Below are positions 17,073 to 26,513 of a stretch of DNA of 64,000 nt, piece after piece (within the stretch, counting starts at the first letter, position 1; the number at the start of each line of letters is the position of its first letter). Position numbers and translations under genes: made by a program. A model generated the notes under the pieces. It saw only the letters and a list, made by a program, of their open reading frames with translations. It was not told where the DNA came from and made no database searches. The stretch spans positions 62,001-126,000 of the forward strand of contig JAOARG010000034.1 in NCBI GenBank assembly GCA_025210655.1, read 5' to 3'. The DNA comes from Bacillota bacterium (GTDB lineage: Bacteria; Bacillota; Clostridia; Peptostreptococcales; Acidaminobacteraceae).

Positions 17073-18305
17073 TTATTTTTTATATACTTCATTGTACCAA
17101 ATTTTAGCTATTTTCAAATCAAGTTCCTTTGGAATATTTGGAATTGATTTAGTATAAAACTCGGTATAATCAATTGAATATTTTTTGATTCTAATTTTTT
17201 TCATTTTCTTAAACTCGCTGTCATTTAGTCTTGATGGATCAATAACAGGCAAGTTTCCCCAATTAGATGGATTGTATTTTATTCCTTGAGCATCTGGATT
17301 CAGCAAATAATTGGCTGTAACCATAGCTCCAGATTTATTTAATGAATTATATGGTATACATAAATATGAATAAGAACTTACTGTTCCCTTATCAAAAACA
17401 AAGGAATATGTATCTCCTGGAAAATCATCCAACTCATTGTTCTCAACAAAAAACTGATCTGAACTCATTGCCATATTTATTTCACCGGCAATATATAAAT
17501 CAATAAGTTCCTTCTCATCTAGTGGATATCCTTGACCTTGATTCCACAAATAAGGATTCATCTCTTTTAGCACATCTATACCCGGTTTTATAACATTAAG
17601 AATTTCTTCATCAGATTCTTTACCACTCAAAGATAAAATAGCTCTTTCACCTATTTCATTAATTATAACAGTATTAATAAATTCTCTACCTAGTTTTGAT
17701 TTTGCTTCAGGATAAGAAAATTTACCATTATTACTCTTTACATATGTCATAAGTTGATCTACAGAAAGAGGTGCTTCATCAACTATTTCTTCATTATAGA
17801 ATAGTACCATTTGACTTCTACCAAAAGGAAGGAAACTATCCATAAGGTCCATGCCATAGTACATACTATTTTCATATTTATTGTTATCAAGATAGATTTC
17901 CATGTTTGGAAGCTGGTTTGTATATGGTCCAAAAACATAGTCCTTAGAAATAAACTCATTTATTTTACTTCCTTCGACCCATATTAAATCCATCTCACCA
18001 TTCTCATCCTCTGTTGCCTTATAGTTCTCTAATCTGTCAATAATATCAACATAATCATCTATAATAAGTCTGAGTGTTATATCGTGTTCAGTCTTTAAAT
18101 TTGGCTTTATATACTTATCGACATATGTGATAAATTCTTCCTTATCAATATAGGTATACAAGTTAACTATAGTCCCTTTGGAACTATCAACTATGTTATC
18201 CCAGTTCCTAGTATTGACATTAACTATTCTATTATCTTTTTCCTCTGTACAACCTGATATTATTATGGAAAATAAAACAAGCATACATAAAAATAACTTC
18301 CTCAT
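17073..18305 (-). CDS. Extracellular solute-binding-like lipoprotein
   Basis: 410 residues. The signal peptide MRKLFLCMLVLFSIIISGCTEE ends in the lipobox ISGC, so the protein is anchored outside the membrane through Cys 19. The rest resembles ABC-transporter family 1 binding proteins (NLYTYIDKEEF, later NMAMSSDQFF and a C-terminal NYLLNPDAQ segment). No permease or ATPase gene is nearby, so it may serve a transporter elsewhere or act as a sensor partner. It starts nine bases after the HD-GYP gene, suggesting the ligand may feed into c-di-GMP signalling. Confidence 0.75.
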   Translation of the reverse strand: MRKLFLCMLVLFSIIISGCTEEKDNRIVNVNTRNWDNIVDSSKGTIVNLYTYIDKEEFITYVDKYIKPNLKTEHDITLRLIIDDYVDIIDRLENYKATEDENGEMDLIWVEGSKINEFISKDYVFGPYTNQLPNMEIYLDNNKYENSMYYGMDLMDSFLPFGRSQMVLFYNEEIVDEAPLSVDQLMTYVKSNNGKFSYPEAKSKLGREFINTVIINEIGERAILSLSGKESDEEILNVIKPGIDVLKEMNPYLWNQGQGYPLDEKELIDLYIAGEINMAMSSDQFFVENNELDDFPGDTYSFVFDKGTVSSYSYLCIPYNSLNKSGAMVTANYLLNPDAQGIKYNPSNWGNLPVIDPSRLNDSEFKKMKKIRIKKYSIDYTEFYTKSIPNIPKELDLKIAKIWYNEVYKK

Positions 18306-18314
18306 ATATTCCTC

Positions 18315-19424
18315 CTAAATTTTAATCATTCCTTCTAGATTAAAATCTATGATTTGATTTTTAGGATTTGTAAACAAATCTACTTCAAAATGGTTTGCCA
18401 GTTTGTTTCCATACTCATCAACGAGTATTTTAACCTTTGGCCTAGCTTCCCTTTCCTTAATAACATATCCAACTTCATTACTATTTATAGTTACCCTAAG
18501 TCCCTTAGGATAATACTTGAATATATTAATAAAAAGCTTAACCAGATTATGTTCAAAATGATTCTCTATACCCTCAATGATAATAGCTGTAGCCCTATGG
18601 GGATCTATTTTTTCAGAATATACCCTATCAGAAGTCAATGCATCAAATACATCCGCAATTGCAACAATTCTAGAATATATATGAATATCGTCTATAGTTT
18701 TACCCTCGGGATATCCACTTCCACCAACTTTCTCATGATGTTGAAGAACCACTCTACAAGACTTTAATGAAATATTTTTAATTTTCCTTACTAACTCATA
18801 TCCAAGCACTGTGTGCTGTTTTATCACATCAAATTCTTCATTATTTAATTGACTAGGTTTGTTCAATATTTCCTGAGGAACCAACATTTTCCCTATATCA
18901 TGAAGAATTGCTCCAACACCTAGCTCAATAAGTTGAATTTTATTAAATCCTAAATGTATTCCTAGAAGTATAGAAATAATGGTTACATTTACTGAGTGCT
19001 CAAATACATAATCGTCTATTGATTTCATGTGAGATAAGTTTAAAACTATATCCTCATTCATGAGTATCTCATCAATTATCTTGTTCACTACTAGAAAAAT
19101 TCTTTCTGACTGTACTCCTTTTCCAGTATATACTTTATTAAAAGTATCCTGAACAATTTTTCTCGCCTCATACTTGGCTTCTTTTATTTCCAGATCTCTT
19201 TTTAGGATATTTTTGAAATTGTTGTCAATAATAGGGCTCTCAGAGACAGTAGAAAGTATCTTGACACTATTTATGTCAAGCTCCTTAATCTTACTAATAT
19301 AAACATCTCTAAGGGCTAAGCCCTCACTAAGCAGGATATTTCCGTCATTATCGTAGACGTTTTCAGCTAATACCATCCCTGGTGACAGCTCCTCCATCCT
19401 GAAGGTCTTTTTATGTTTATTCAT
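18315..19424 (-). CDS. HD-GYP domain protein, probable c-di-GMP phosphodiesterase
   Basis: 369 residues from the ATG at 19424, which has GAGGTG just upstream; the frame extends to a TTG at 19436. The N-terminal 110 residues form a separate DUF3391-like region. The HD-GYP domain follows, with HSVNVT, AILHDIGKMLVP (HD) and HHEKVGGSGYPEGK (GYP) in order, the signature of enzymes that hydrolyse cyclic di-GMP. The C-terminal 60 residues resemble a small beta domain. It is grouped with the lipoprotein downstream. A second protein of the same design is at 58144. Confidence 0.9.
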   Translation of the reverse strand: MNKHKKTFRMEELSPGMVLAENVYDNDGNILLSEGLALRDVYISKIKELDINSVKILSTVSESPIIDNNFKNILKRDLEIKEAKYEARKIVQDTFNKVYTGKGVQSERIFLVVNKIIDEILMNEDIVLNLSHMKSIDDYVFEHSVNVTIISILLGIHLGFNKIQLIELGVGAILHDIGKMLVPQEILNKPSQLNNEEFDVIKQHTVLGYELVRKIKNISLKSCRVVLQHHEKVGGSGYPEGKTIDDIHIYSRIVAIADVFDALTSDRVYSEKIDPHRATAIIIEGIENHFEHNLVKLFINIFKYYPKGLRVTINSNEVGYVIKEREARPKVKILVDEYGNKLANHFEVDLFTNPKNQIIDFNLEGMIKI

Positions 19425-19547
19425 CCTACACCTCAAAATAAAAAATATTATTATGAAACAAAGCTAGATACTGCTACTCAGGTAGGATATATTAACTATA
19501 CTTGTTAATATATTATGTCACTATTTCCTGAATTCGCACACCTTAAA

Positions 19548-19814
19548 CTACATTTTTGGTAAATCTTCAAGGATTAACTTTTCTATTGCATCCATTGCTT
19601 GCACTTCATCCATACCTTCACAAGTAACTGTTATTTTAGTCTTGTATGGTACACCCATTGCAATTATTCCCATAATACTTTTAGCATCAATTACACTTGT
19701 ATCCTTGTGTATAAATATATCTGATGAAAATCTATTAGTTACTTGAACAAATACTGCTGCTGCCCTTGCGTGTAACCCAGTTTCATTTTGAATTTCAAAT
19801 TCTCTTTTTACCAT
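19548..19814 (-). CDS. HPr-family phosphocarrier protein
   Basis: 88 residues. The PTS histidine is present in ETGLHARAAAVF (His 15), and the regulatory serine lies in DAKSIMGIIAMGV (about Ser 46), so it can in principle take phosphate from EI as well as from HPr kinase. This separates it from Crh, which lacks the histidine. It follows whiA by 22 bases, the usual place for HPr or Crh in Firmicutes. Confidence 0.93.
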   Translation of the reverse strand: MVKREFEIQNETGLHARAAAVFVQVTNRFSSDIFIHKDTSVIDAKSIMGIIAMGVPYKTKITVTCEGMDEVQAMDAIEKLILEDLPKM

Positions 19815-19836
19815 GATAAATCCCCTTTCATTATCC

Positions 19837-20775
19837 TTAATTTTGCTGTCTTAATTCTTCTGCAAATTTTTCGATTTTTTTAAGTCTATGATTAACCCCT
19901 GATTTTCCAACCTTTGGGTTAAGGAGTTCCCCTAACTCTGCAAGACTCATCTCGTCATGTTCTAGTCTTAATAATGCAATCTCCCTTAAATTTTCAGGAA
20001 GGGCACCTAGACCTACTGTATCCATTATTAATCTGATACTTTTTGTCTGTCTATATGATGCATTAATAGTTTTAGATAAGTTTGCTGTTTCACAGTTAAC
20101 TATTCTATTAACGCTATTTCTCATTTGTTTAACAATCCTAACGTTTTCAAAATCCATAAGAGCCTTATGTGCACCTATAATATTTAGAAGGTCAACAATC
20201 TTATCACCTTCTTTTATATAAACCACATGGTTACCCTTTCTTTCAATAACTTTGGCATTTAATTCAAAGGAGTTGATTAACTCCACAAAACTCTCTGCAA
20301 AACCTAATGAATGGGAAACAAACTCTAAATGATAACCTTTCTCTGGATCTGATACAGAACCAGAGCCTAAGAAAACGCCCCTAATATATGATCTTTTACA
20401 ACATGTGTCCTTAATCAGTTTCTCAGGAACACTGTCATTTATCATAAAGTATGGTTGATCTGTTATTATTTCTAATTCTTTCAAAACTTCCATAGCATCA
20501 TCCACTACTATCTCATATGAATGACTTTTCTTTAATTGTCTATTTTTTTCAATTTTTATCTCAGTATGGATATTCATACTCTTTTTAAACAAAGTAAATA
20601 CCAAACGGGCAACGGCTGGATTCTCAGTTGTGATTGTGACATCAACCTTATTTCTACCCTTAAAACCAATTCTTCCACTTACCCTGATTATGCCTGATAG
20701 TTCTGCCTTTTGGCAACATACTTCATCATAATCCTGTCTGGACAACCTGTTTTTTATTTTCGATGAAAATGACAT
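19837..20775 (-). CDS. whiA: DNA-binding protein WhiA
   Basis: 312 residues. It has a degenerate LAGLIDADG-like N-terminal domain (RGVFLGSGSVSDPEKGYHLE near 130-150) and a C-terminal helix-turn-helix (MSLAELGELLNPKVGKSGVN). WhiA affects cell division and chromosome segregation in Gram-positive bacteria. It stands in the conserved rapZ-yvcK-whiA-HPr neighbourhood, here split by a Nudix and a nitrilase gene. Confidence 0.96.
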   Translation of the reverse strand: MSFSSKIKNRLSRQDYDEVCCQKAELSGIIRVSGRIGFKGRNKVDVTITTENPAVARLVFTLFKKSMNIHTEIKIEKNRQLKKSHSYEIVVDDAMEVLKELEIITDQPYFMINDSVPEKLIKDTCCKRSYIRGVFLGSGSVSDPEKGYHLEFVSHSLGFAESFVELINSFELNAKVIERKGNHVVYIKEGDKIVDLLNIIGAHKALMDFENVRIVKQMRNSVNRIVNCETANLSKTINASYRQTKSIRLIMDTVGLGALPENLREIALLRLEHDEMSLAELGELLNPKVGKSGVNHRLKKIEKFAEELRQQN

Positions 20776-20830
20776 ATTATCACCTATAACTTCCTAAACA
20801 ATCTATTTATAATAACTCATTTTATAAAAA

Positions 20831-21244
20831 CTATTTACTATCCTTCTTTTCAATAGCTTTTTCTATAATTCTTTTCTCATCATCGTAAGTTGCTGTTTCA
20901 ACAGCTTTATATATAGGTATAAATTTGGAATCTACAAAGCCTTCTTCTTTTTGTGGTCTTGAATTACTATTTATTGCATCCATAAGAAACCAGTGCACAT
21001 TTTTGTCGACAACTTCATTGTTGCTCCAACAATTTCTAAATGTGTAACTACTGGTCCCTAAATAGTCAATCACTTTGACTTTTATTGACGTTTCTTCATA
21101 GACTTCTCTTATTGCTGCATCCTCAGCAAATTCATTGCTTCTGAGTTTTCCCTTAGGAAGAACCCAGTCACCATTGAGTTTTCTTAGAAGAAGTATTGAA
21201 TTATTTAAAAAAACGACTCCTCCGGCACTTACGACCTTCTTCAT
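20831..21244 (-). CDS. Nudix hydrolase
   Basis: 137 residues from the ATG at 21244, which follows AGGATGTG; the frame runs on to 21289. The Nudix box is complete: GKLRSNEFAEDAAIREVYEE, with the GX5E...REXXEE glutamates that bind Mg. Such enzymes cleave nucleoside diphosphates linked to another moiety. The exact substrate is unknown. It is the first gene of the whiA-HPr run. Confidence 0.9.
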   Translation of the reverse strand: MKKVVSAGGVVFLNNSILLLRKLNGDWVLPKGKLRSNEFAEDAAIREVYEETSIKVKVIDYLGTSSYTFRNCWSNNEVVDKNVHWFLMDAINSNSRPQKEEGFVDSKFIPIYKAVETATYDDEKRIIEKAIEKKDSK

Positions 21245-21664
21245 AATTCCACATCCTAGTAAATAGTCCGTTTCATAATAGTATATCAAATATGTCCTAC
21301 AAAATAAATGTACTAATCAGTCTTACATATTATCCCACAATGTCACATATATACCTACCTCACCCTATATTTTAACATATAATTTGATTTAAATATATGC
21401 TACTTTCGTATTATGATTCATTAATTAGTAATAATGTTTCATAAAAAAAATTTCTTTACACAGATTTCACCATTTATTCACAATTTATTCACGATTAAGG
21501 TCTATTATATATTTGTAAGGAAAAACAACGATGTATTAACAAGCCAAAATACACAAGCAAACCAAACTTAATCATTTGTCCCCCTAAAATAAATGATTAA
21601 AAAATTATAGGTCGTATGGATGATCCCCTAATCATCATACGACCTTATTATTTTTTGAAAATAT
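21245..21664. other. Intergenic region with two inverted repeats
   Basis: No gene is seen in 420 bases. It holds AATCATTT / AAATGATT (21570-21577 and 21591-21598) and the terminator at 21609-21645. The left part contains the upstream region of the Nudix gene. Confidence 0.4.
21609..21645. terminator. Terminator after the nitrilase gene
   Basis: AGGTCGTATG...AT pairs with ATCATCATACGACCT around a short loop, with T-rich flanks on both strands. It ends the murB-PHP-rapZ-yvcK-nitrilase transcript on the minus strand. Confidence 0.8.
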
Positions 21665-22459
21665 TTATTTAAGTAAGTCTTTCATATTATATGCCATATA
21701 ATCTTCATAATATGGCCACATATCTATTTCCTCTTCAAGCTGTTTTTTAGTAATCTCAAAAACAATTGTTCCTTCTTCATGTCCAAGATTTGCAACTATA
21801 TCACCATTTGGATTTGCCATCATGGAGTTTCCGCATGTATGTTCTTTCCAAAATCCATTGACTCCTATTGCAAAAACATTGTTATCAGCAGCCCTTGTAG
21901 CAATTTGATATATCCACTGACTCTCGGCACTTCTATCCCAGAATGACATGATAACAATAAGTTCTACACCTTGTTTTTTAAGATATCTGGCTGTTTCTGC
22001 AAATGAAACTTCATAACATAGCAGTATCCCAACTTTTATACCATCTACTTGGAAGACCCTTAAATTTTCCTTCATTGGGGCCTCATCTAAATAACCATTC
22101 TCTGTCTTCCAGTTAATAAATTTTCTTTTAATTCCTAAAAGTTCTCCCGACCTATTTATAACCGCTACTGAATTATAAAGTTTGTCTCCGCACCTTTCAA
22201 GAAAAGGAAATAAAACATTTGTATTATGCTTTCTTGAAAGTTCCAGAACAGACTTAAATTTTTCATCATTAGTGTCCATAGCATTTTCATTAAAGTAGTC
22301 TTTATCCATTATATAGCCTGTGGAAAAAAGCTCCGGATACACAAACATATCCACATCTGAACTGTACTTTTCAAGATTTTCCACATGTTTATTTAAATTG
22401 TTATCAAGATCTTTCTTTGATTGAATTTGAAATCCCATTACTTTAAAACTCTTATTCAT
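21665..22459 (-). CDS. Carbon-nitrogen hydrolase (nitrilase family)
   Basis: 264 residues from the ATG at 22459, nine bases after GGAG; a GTG 15 bases further up is also in frame. The family triad is visible: Glu in VYPELFSTGY, Lys in the RKFINWKTENG region and Cys in GILLCYEVSFAE. These enzymes hydrolyse amides such as omega-amides or carbamoyl compounds. The start overlaps the end of yvcK by eight bases, so translation is likely coupled. Nitrilase genes are not a usual part of the yvcK-whiA cluster. Confidence 0.88.
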   Translation of the reverse strand: MNKSFKVMGFQIQSKKDLDNNLNKHVENLEKYSSDVDMFVYPELFSTGYIMDKDYFNENAMDTNDEKFKSVLELSRKHNTNVLFPFLERCGDKLYNSVAVINRSGELLGIKRKFINWKTENGYLDEAPMKENLRVFQVDGIKVGILLCYEVSFAETARYLKKQGVELIVIMSFWDRSAESQWIYQIATRAADNNVFAIGVNGFWKEHTCGNSMMANPNGDIVANLGHEEGTIVFEITKKQLEEEIDMWPYYEDYMAYNMKDLLK

Positions 22460-23423
22460 TACATCTTTCTCCACATAGTATTTTCAATTTTTCTGCAATT
22501 TTAAGGGCATCATGTCTTATATAATGCTCCTTTTCTTCTAAAAAATCATCTAGTGCTACATTATATCCTAATTCATTAAGTTCATCTATTTCAGATTTAT
22601 CTGGCTCTAAAATGTAGGCCTTTTGTCTATTATACTTGAGCATTGTTTCACCATTTATTGAACTGCTATTTACTAAAACATGATCTATTACACCCTTACC
22701 CAAATAGCTTTCAATGGCATGAACATGGTCTGCTACTCCGTATTTATCTGTTTCCCCAGGTTGAGTCATAAGATTTACTACATATGCTTTCATAGCCCTG
22801 CTTTCAAGTATGGCATTTCTTATCTCCTTAATAAGAAGATTTGGAATAATACTAGTATATAAACTCCCAGGTCCCATTACAATTATGTCAGCTTCCATTA
22901 TTGCATCGATTGCCTCTTGAAAACACTTTGCATCCTCTGGTTCTATAAACACTCTTTTTATAGCAGAAGATGCTTTCAATGATTCAAAAGGAATCATTGA
23001 TTCACCTTTTATAACTTCACCATTTTCAAGTTCTCCAAATAGTGTTATATCATCTGTTGATACAGGTATCACCTTTCCTGTTACTGCAAGAATGTCATTT
23101 ACTTTTTTTATAGCTTCTCCAAAATTTGAAGATATACCATTCATAGCGGCAATTAATAGGTTACCAAAATTCTGGCCCTTTAAATTTCCTTCTGTAAATC
23201 TATAATTCATTAGTTCCATAAGAATCGGTTCACGATTAGCTAGGGCTAGTATACAAGACCTAATATCTCCTGGTGGCAACATGCCAAGGTCCTTCCTAAG
23301 AATACCAGAGCCTCCACCATCATCAGCAACACTTACTATTGCTGTAATATCATTTGTAACTTTTTTCAAACCCCTAAGGAGTATGGACAAACCTGTCCCT
23401 CCACCTATAGCAACAATTTTCAT
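22452..23423 (-). CDS. yvcK: YvcK/MgfK gluconeogenesis factor (CofD-like)
   Basis: 323 residues. VAIGGGTGLSILLRGLKK at the N-terminus, ADDGGGSGILR and DIRSC mark the YvcK branch of the CofD-like fold. In Bacillus the protein is needed for growth on gluconeogenic carbon and for correct cell-wall synthesis, and it binds UDP-sugars. It lies nine bases after rapZ, as in most Firmicutes. Confidence 0.96.
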   Translation of the reverse strand: MKIVAIGGGTGLSILLRGLKKVTNDITAIVSVADDGGGSGILRKDLGMLPPGDIRSCILALANREPILMELMNYRFTEGNLKGQNFGNLLIAAMNGISSNFGEAIKKVNDILAVTGKVIPVSTDDITLFGELENGEVIKGESMIPFESLKASSAIKRVFIEPEDAKCFQEAIDAIMEADIIVMGPGSLYTSIIPNLLIKEIRNAILESRAMKAYVVNLMTQPGETDKYGVADHVHAIESYLGKGVIDHVLVNSSSINGETMLKYNRQKAYILEPDKSEIDELNELGYNVALDDFLEEKEHYIRHDALKIAEKLKILCGERCNE

Positions 23424-23431
23424 ACAATCAC

Positions 23432-24277
23432 CTATATATCCCTGTGTTTAACAATAGTCCTGAACTTAAGATCAACAAGATAGTCATACAACTTGTTCGC
23501 CATAGTTACAGATCTATGCTTTCCTCCAGTACAACCGAAAGCAATTACAACTTGAGACTTTCCTTCATTTTCAAACTTAGGTATTAAAAATTCAACCATA
23601 TCTTTCACCTTATCAAAAAATATTCTTGAATCTTCAAATCCCATTACATATTCCTGAATTTCAGATGTATTACCTGTCAATTCCTTTAAAGATGGTACAT
23701 AGTAAGGATTAGGAAGGAATCTTACGTCAAATACCATATCAGCATCTATTGGTATACCTTTCTTAAATCCGAAACTCATTACCGACACAGTAAGACTTCC
23801 ACTTTTTACTTCATCTATAAACATAGATTTTATTTCTTTTTTAAAATTATTTAATGATAGGTCTGATGTATCAAAAATCCTATCTGATATTTCCCTAATT
23901 TCTTTTAATTTTTCTCTTTCCTTCCTGATTCCATCAATTATACGACCTTCTGGATCAAGGGGATGGGTTCTCCTATTTTCCTTATATCTCTTTACAAGTA
24001 CCTCATCCTTTGCTTCAAGAAAAATTATTTCTGATTTGAATCCAGCATTGTTAATTAATTCTATATAAAGATTAAGGTCCTCGAAGAATTCTCCTCCCCT
24101 TATGTCAATTACAAGGGCAACCTTTTTTATGCTAGATCCGTTTGAAATAAGTTCAATAAACTTACCAATAAGCATAGGAGGCATATTATCTATACAAAAG
24201 TATCCTAGATCCTCTAGACTCTTCATTGCCTGAGACTTACCAGCTCCAGACATTCCTGTTATAATTACAAATTCCAT
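23432..24277 (-). CDS. rapZ: RapZ/YvcJ nucleotide-binding protein
   Basis: 281 residues from the second ATG (24277), which has AGGAGG at nine bases; the first ATG is only two codons earlier. Walker A is FVIITGMSGAGKS, and the conserved C-terminal binding segment IAFGCTGGKHRS is intact. In enterobacteria RapZ guides RNase E; in Bacillus YvcJ hydrolyses GTP and affects competence. It is paired with yvcK. Confidence 0.95.
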   Translation of the reverse strand: MEFVIITGMSGAGKSQAMKSLEDLGYFCIDNMPPMLIGKFIELISNGSSIKKVALVIDIRGGEFFEDLNLYIELINNAGFKSEIIFLEAKDEVLVKRYKENRRTHPLDPEGRIIDGIRKEREKLKEIREISDRIFDTSDLSLNNFKKEIKSMFIDEVKSGSLTVSVMSFGFKKGIPIDADMVFDVRFLPNPYYVPSLKELTGNTSEIQEYVMGFEDSRIFFDKVKDMVEFLIPKFENEGKSQVVIAFGCTGGKHRSVTMANKLYDYLVDLKFRTIVKHRDI

Positions 24278-24310
24278 ATACATGCACCTCCTAAAAAATA
24301 CTTTCTACAA

Positions 24311-25045
24311 CTATTCCTGTGATAGATTAACTATCTTGCTCAAATCAAGACCAGCTTCCTTGGCTCTTTTTAAGGACTTGCTAAACTTTCCTATATCTGA
24401 TATATGATGTGCGTCACTATTAATATAGTAGTTTATATCATACTTCATAGTCTTTTTAATTCCCTCTACTGTCAAATGTCCATGACTATTATTTATCTCA
24501 AGTGCCGTATTTCTGCTAGCAGCTATTTGAGCCACTTCTTCATAGAATATTGGTCCCTTGGCGCCTGGATGGGTTATTAAATCTATATCATACTTCTTTA
24601 TTGCATTCACAAAGGCATCAGTGTTCATTTCCTTTACCTTGTGATAATAATACTTATTTTTCTTAGAAAGATAATTATATAAATGTATCTTGGAATCTCT
24701 AATGAGCTTATCTGGCATTGATCCAAAATGATATCCCGCAAGGACTATATCAAGATGGGGAAGTGTAAAATCATCAATATCAATTTTTCCATCCCTTCCA
24801 AGTATATTACATTCCATACCAAGGAGTATTTTGATGTCAGGATATTTATCATTTAAACGGTCAACTTCATCCCTCATCTCAGTGATTTTTTTCTTTTTGA
24901 TTCCAAACCCAAGGTGTCCTGGCCCATGATCACAAATCGCAATCTCCTTAAGGCCTATCTCGATTGCCCTAACTACATTTTCTTCTATTGTATTTCTACC
25001 ATGACTATATATGGTATGGGTATGATAATCTCCAATCAGTTTCAC
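24311..25045 (-). CDS. PHP-domain phosphoesterase (YcdX-like)
   Basis: 244 residues, starting at GTG 25045 because GGAGGACAATAAG gives eight-base spacing; the frame itself opens at a TTG at 25060. Metal-binding motifs are in order: GDYHTHTIYSHG, DHGPGHLG, GMECNILG, LAGYHFG, THPGAKG and SDAHH. These enzymes hydrolyse phosphate esters with a trinuclear metal site. The murB stop codon lies one base before the GTG, indicating tight coupling. Confidence 0.9.
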   Translation of the reverse strand: MKLIGDYHTHTIYSHGRNTIEENVVRAIEIGLKEIAICDHGPGHLGFGIKKKKITEMRDEVDRLNDKYPDIKILLGMECNILGRDGKIDIDDFTLPHLDIVLAGYHFGSMPDKLIRDSKIHLYNYLSKKNKYYYHKVKEMNTDAFVNAIKKYDIDLITHPGAKGPIFYEEVAQIAASRNTALEINNSHGHLTVEGIKKTMKYDINYYINSDAHHISDIGKFSKSLKRAKEAGLDLSKIVNLSQE

Positions 25046-25046
25046 C

Positions 25047-25955
25047 TTATTGTCCTCCAATTATCTTAACCTCTGTTTCAAGCTTAACATCAAACTTATC
25101 GTATACTACCTTTTGAACGAACTCTATAAGAGTATTTACATCTTTTGCAGTTGCATTCCCAAGATTTACAACAAATCCACAGTGTTTATCTGAAACTTGT
25201 GCATCTCCAAATCTAACACCCTTTAATCCTGCATCCTGAATAAGTTTTCCTGCAAAATTATTAGGTGGTCTTTTAAATGTAGATCCTGCACTAGGTAAGT
25301 GAAGTGGTTGCTTAGTAGTTCTTTTTACCGTAAGGTCATCTATGACTTCTTTTATTTCATCATAGTTTCCCTTTTCAAACTCCATTTCAACCTCTAATAC
25401 TATATACCCTTTTTCCTGAATAGCACTCTTTCTGTATCCAAAACAAAGTTCATTTGTGCAAAGTTCAACTATATCTCCAGACATACTTATAGCCTTGACA
25501 CTTGAAACTACGTCTTTCATTTCTCCACCATAGGCACCTGCATTCATATACACAGCTCCACCAAGTGTTCCAGGTATTCCACTTGCAAACTCAAAGCCCT
25601 TAAGTTCTCTTTGCATGATTTCTTTTGATAATCTAGAAAGTAAAACTCCAGCTCCAGCCCTAACCTTGTTATCATTTATTTCTACATCACAAAATGTATC
25701 TTGAATTTTAATTATCATTCCCTTGAAACCATCATCAGAAAATAAAAGGTTACTTCCATTACCAGTTACAAAAACCTCTTTTTCATATTTCTTGGCAATT
25801 TTAATTGCAGCTCTAACCTCATCAACATTTTTAGGTATTACAAGAACCTCAGCCGGTCCACCAATTTTAAAGGATGTATGTGCTTTCATCAGTTCATTTA
25901 AAAATATACTTTCACTAGATAAACTCTCAGTCAGTTCATTAAGATATTTTTCCAT
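25047..25955 (-). CDS. murB: UDP-N-acetylenolpyruvoylglucosamine reductase
   Basis: 302 residues from the ATG at 25955, after GGAGAGG; the frame is open for 23 more codons. It reduces UDP-GlcNAc-enolpyruvate to UDP-MurNAc with FAD and NADPH. FAD-binding motifs HTSFKIGGPAEV, VTGNGSNLLF and SGIPGTLGGAVYMNAGAYG are present, and LPSAGSTFKRP holds the catalytic serine of type IIb-like enzymes. It is the first gene of the five-gene murB-nitrilase run. Confidence 0.96.
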   Translation of the reverse strand: MEKYLNELTESLSSESIFLNELMKAHTSFKIGGPAEVLVIPKNVDEVRAAIKIAKKYEKEVFVTGNGSNLLFSDDGFKGMIIKIQDTFCDVEINDNKVRAGAGVLLSRLSKEIMQRELKGFEFASGIPGTLGGAVYMNAGAYGGEMKDVVSSVKAISMSGDIVELCTNELCFGYRKSAIQEKGYIVLEVEMEFEKGNYDEIKEVIDDLTVKRTTKQPLHLPSAGSTFKRPPNNFAGKLIQDAGLKGVRFGDAQVSDKHCGFVVNLGNATAKDVNTLIEFVQKVVYDKFDVKLETEVKIIGGQ

Positions 25956-26043
25956 AATATTTCCTCTCCGTCGTTTGATTACTTTATGATAAATTATATC
26001 ATGAGTAGATATTAATTTAAACAAGCTTGTTTTTGGGTGGTGT

Positions 26044-26348
26044 ATTTCTGCTTTTGGCAGAAATGGTGGTGTACTTGTCCTGAGGACTCGTGGTGGTAAG
26101 TTTGCTATATCAAACGGTGGTTAGGTGATCGGAGAAAAAGGGGAATCGCACAAGGCTATACTTGTGCTAGGGGAAACAATTTTGTAAACAAAATTTAGGT
26201 GAAAAGGAAGAACATAAGAACTTTTAAAAAAATTTTTTTTGCTTTCCAATCATTCCCTTTCCCCTCGTTTTATTTATAAAACTAATTCCCCTAACACAAA
26301 GTTTTTTGTGTGATTCCCCTTTTCCCCTAACAGCTAACAGCAAACCAC
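26044..26348. repeat. Fishbone element with GGTGGT and AGGGGAA linkers
   Basis: Left half: hairpin ATTTCTGC / GCAGAAAT, linker GGTGGT, hairpin around GTCC-TGA-GGAC, linker GGTGGT, hairpin GTTTG / CAAAC, linker GGTGGTTAGG. Then linker AGGGGAA, GCACAAG / CTTGTGC, AGGGGAA and AATTTTGT / ACAAAATT. Right half: GTTTTAT / ATAAAAC, linker TTCCCCT, ACACAAA / TTTGTGT, TTCCCCT twice and AACCACC. The linkers of the two halves are reverse complements. It lies between the murB 5' end and the MOSC gene 3' end. Confidence 0.8.
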
Positions 26349-26357
26349 CTATAAATC

Positions 26358-26509
26358 AAAGGATGCTTTTTGCTAAAGCAAAACCGTAAATATTAACTGA
26401 ACAGGAACATTTCAATTAATATTTACTAGCTTAAAAGGATGCTTTTTGCTAAAGCAAAACCGTAAATATTAACTGAACAGGAACATTTCAATTAATATTT
26501 ACTAGCTTA
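26358..26509. repeat. Perfect 76-base tandem repeat, two copies
   Basis: Copies 26358-26433 and 26434-26509 are identical. Each holds two inverted repeats: GCTTT...AAAGC and GTAAATATTAA...TTAATATTTAC. It directly follows the fishbone element. Identity suggests a recent duplication. Confidence 0.95.
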
Positions 26510-26513
26510 AGCA

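Noticed and set aside
26358-26509. CRISPR array
   Set aside because: Two directly adjacent identical 76-base copies without spacers, and no cas genes anywhere in the window.
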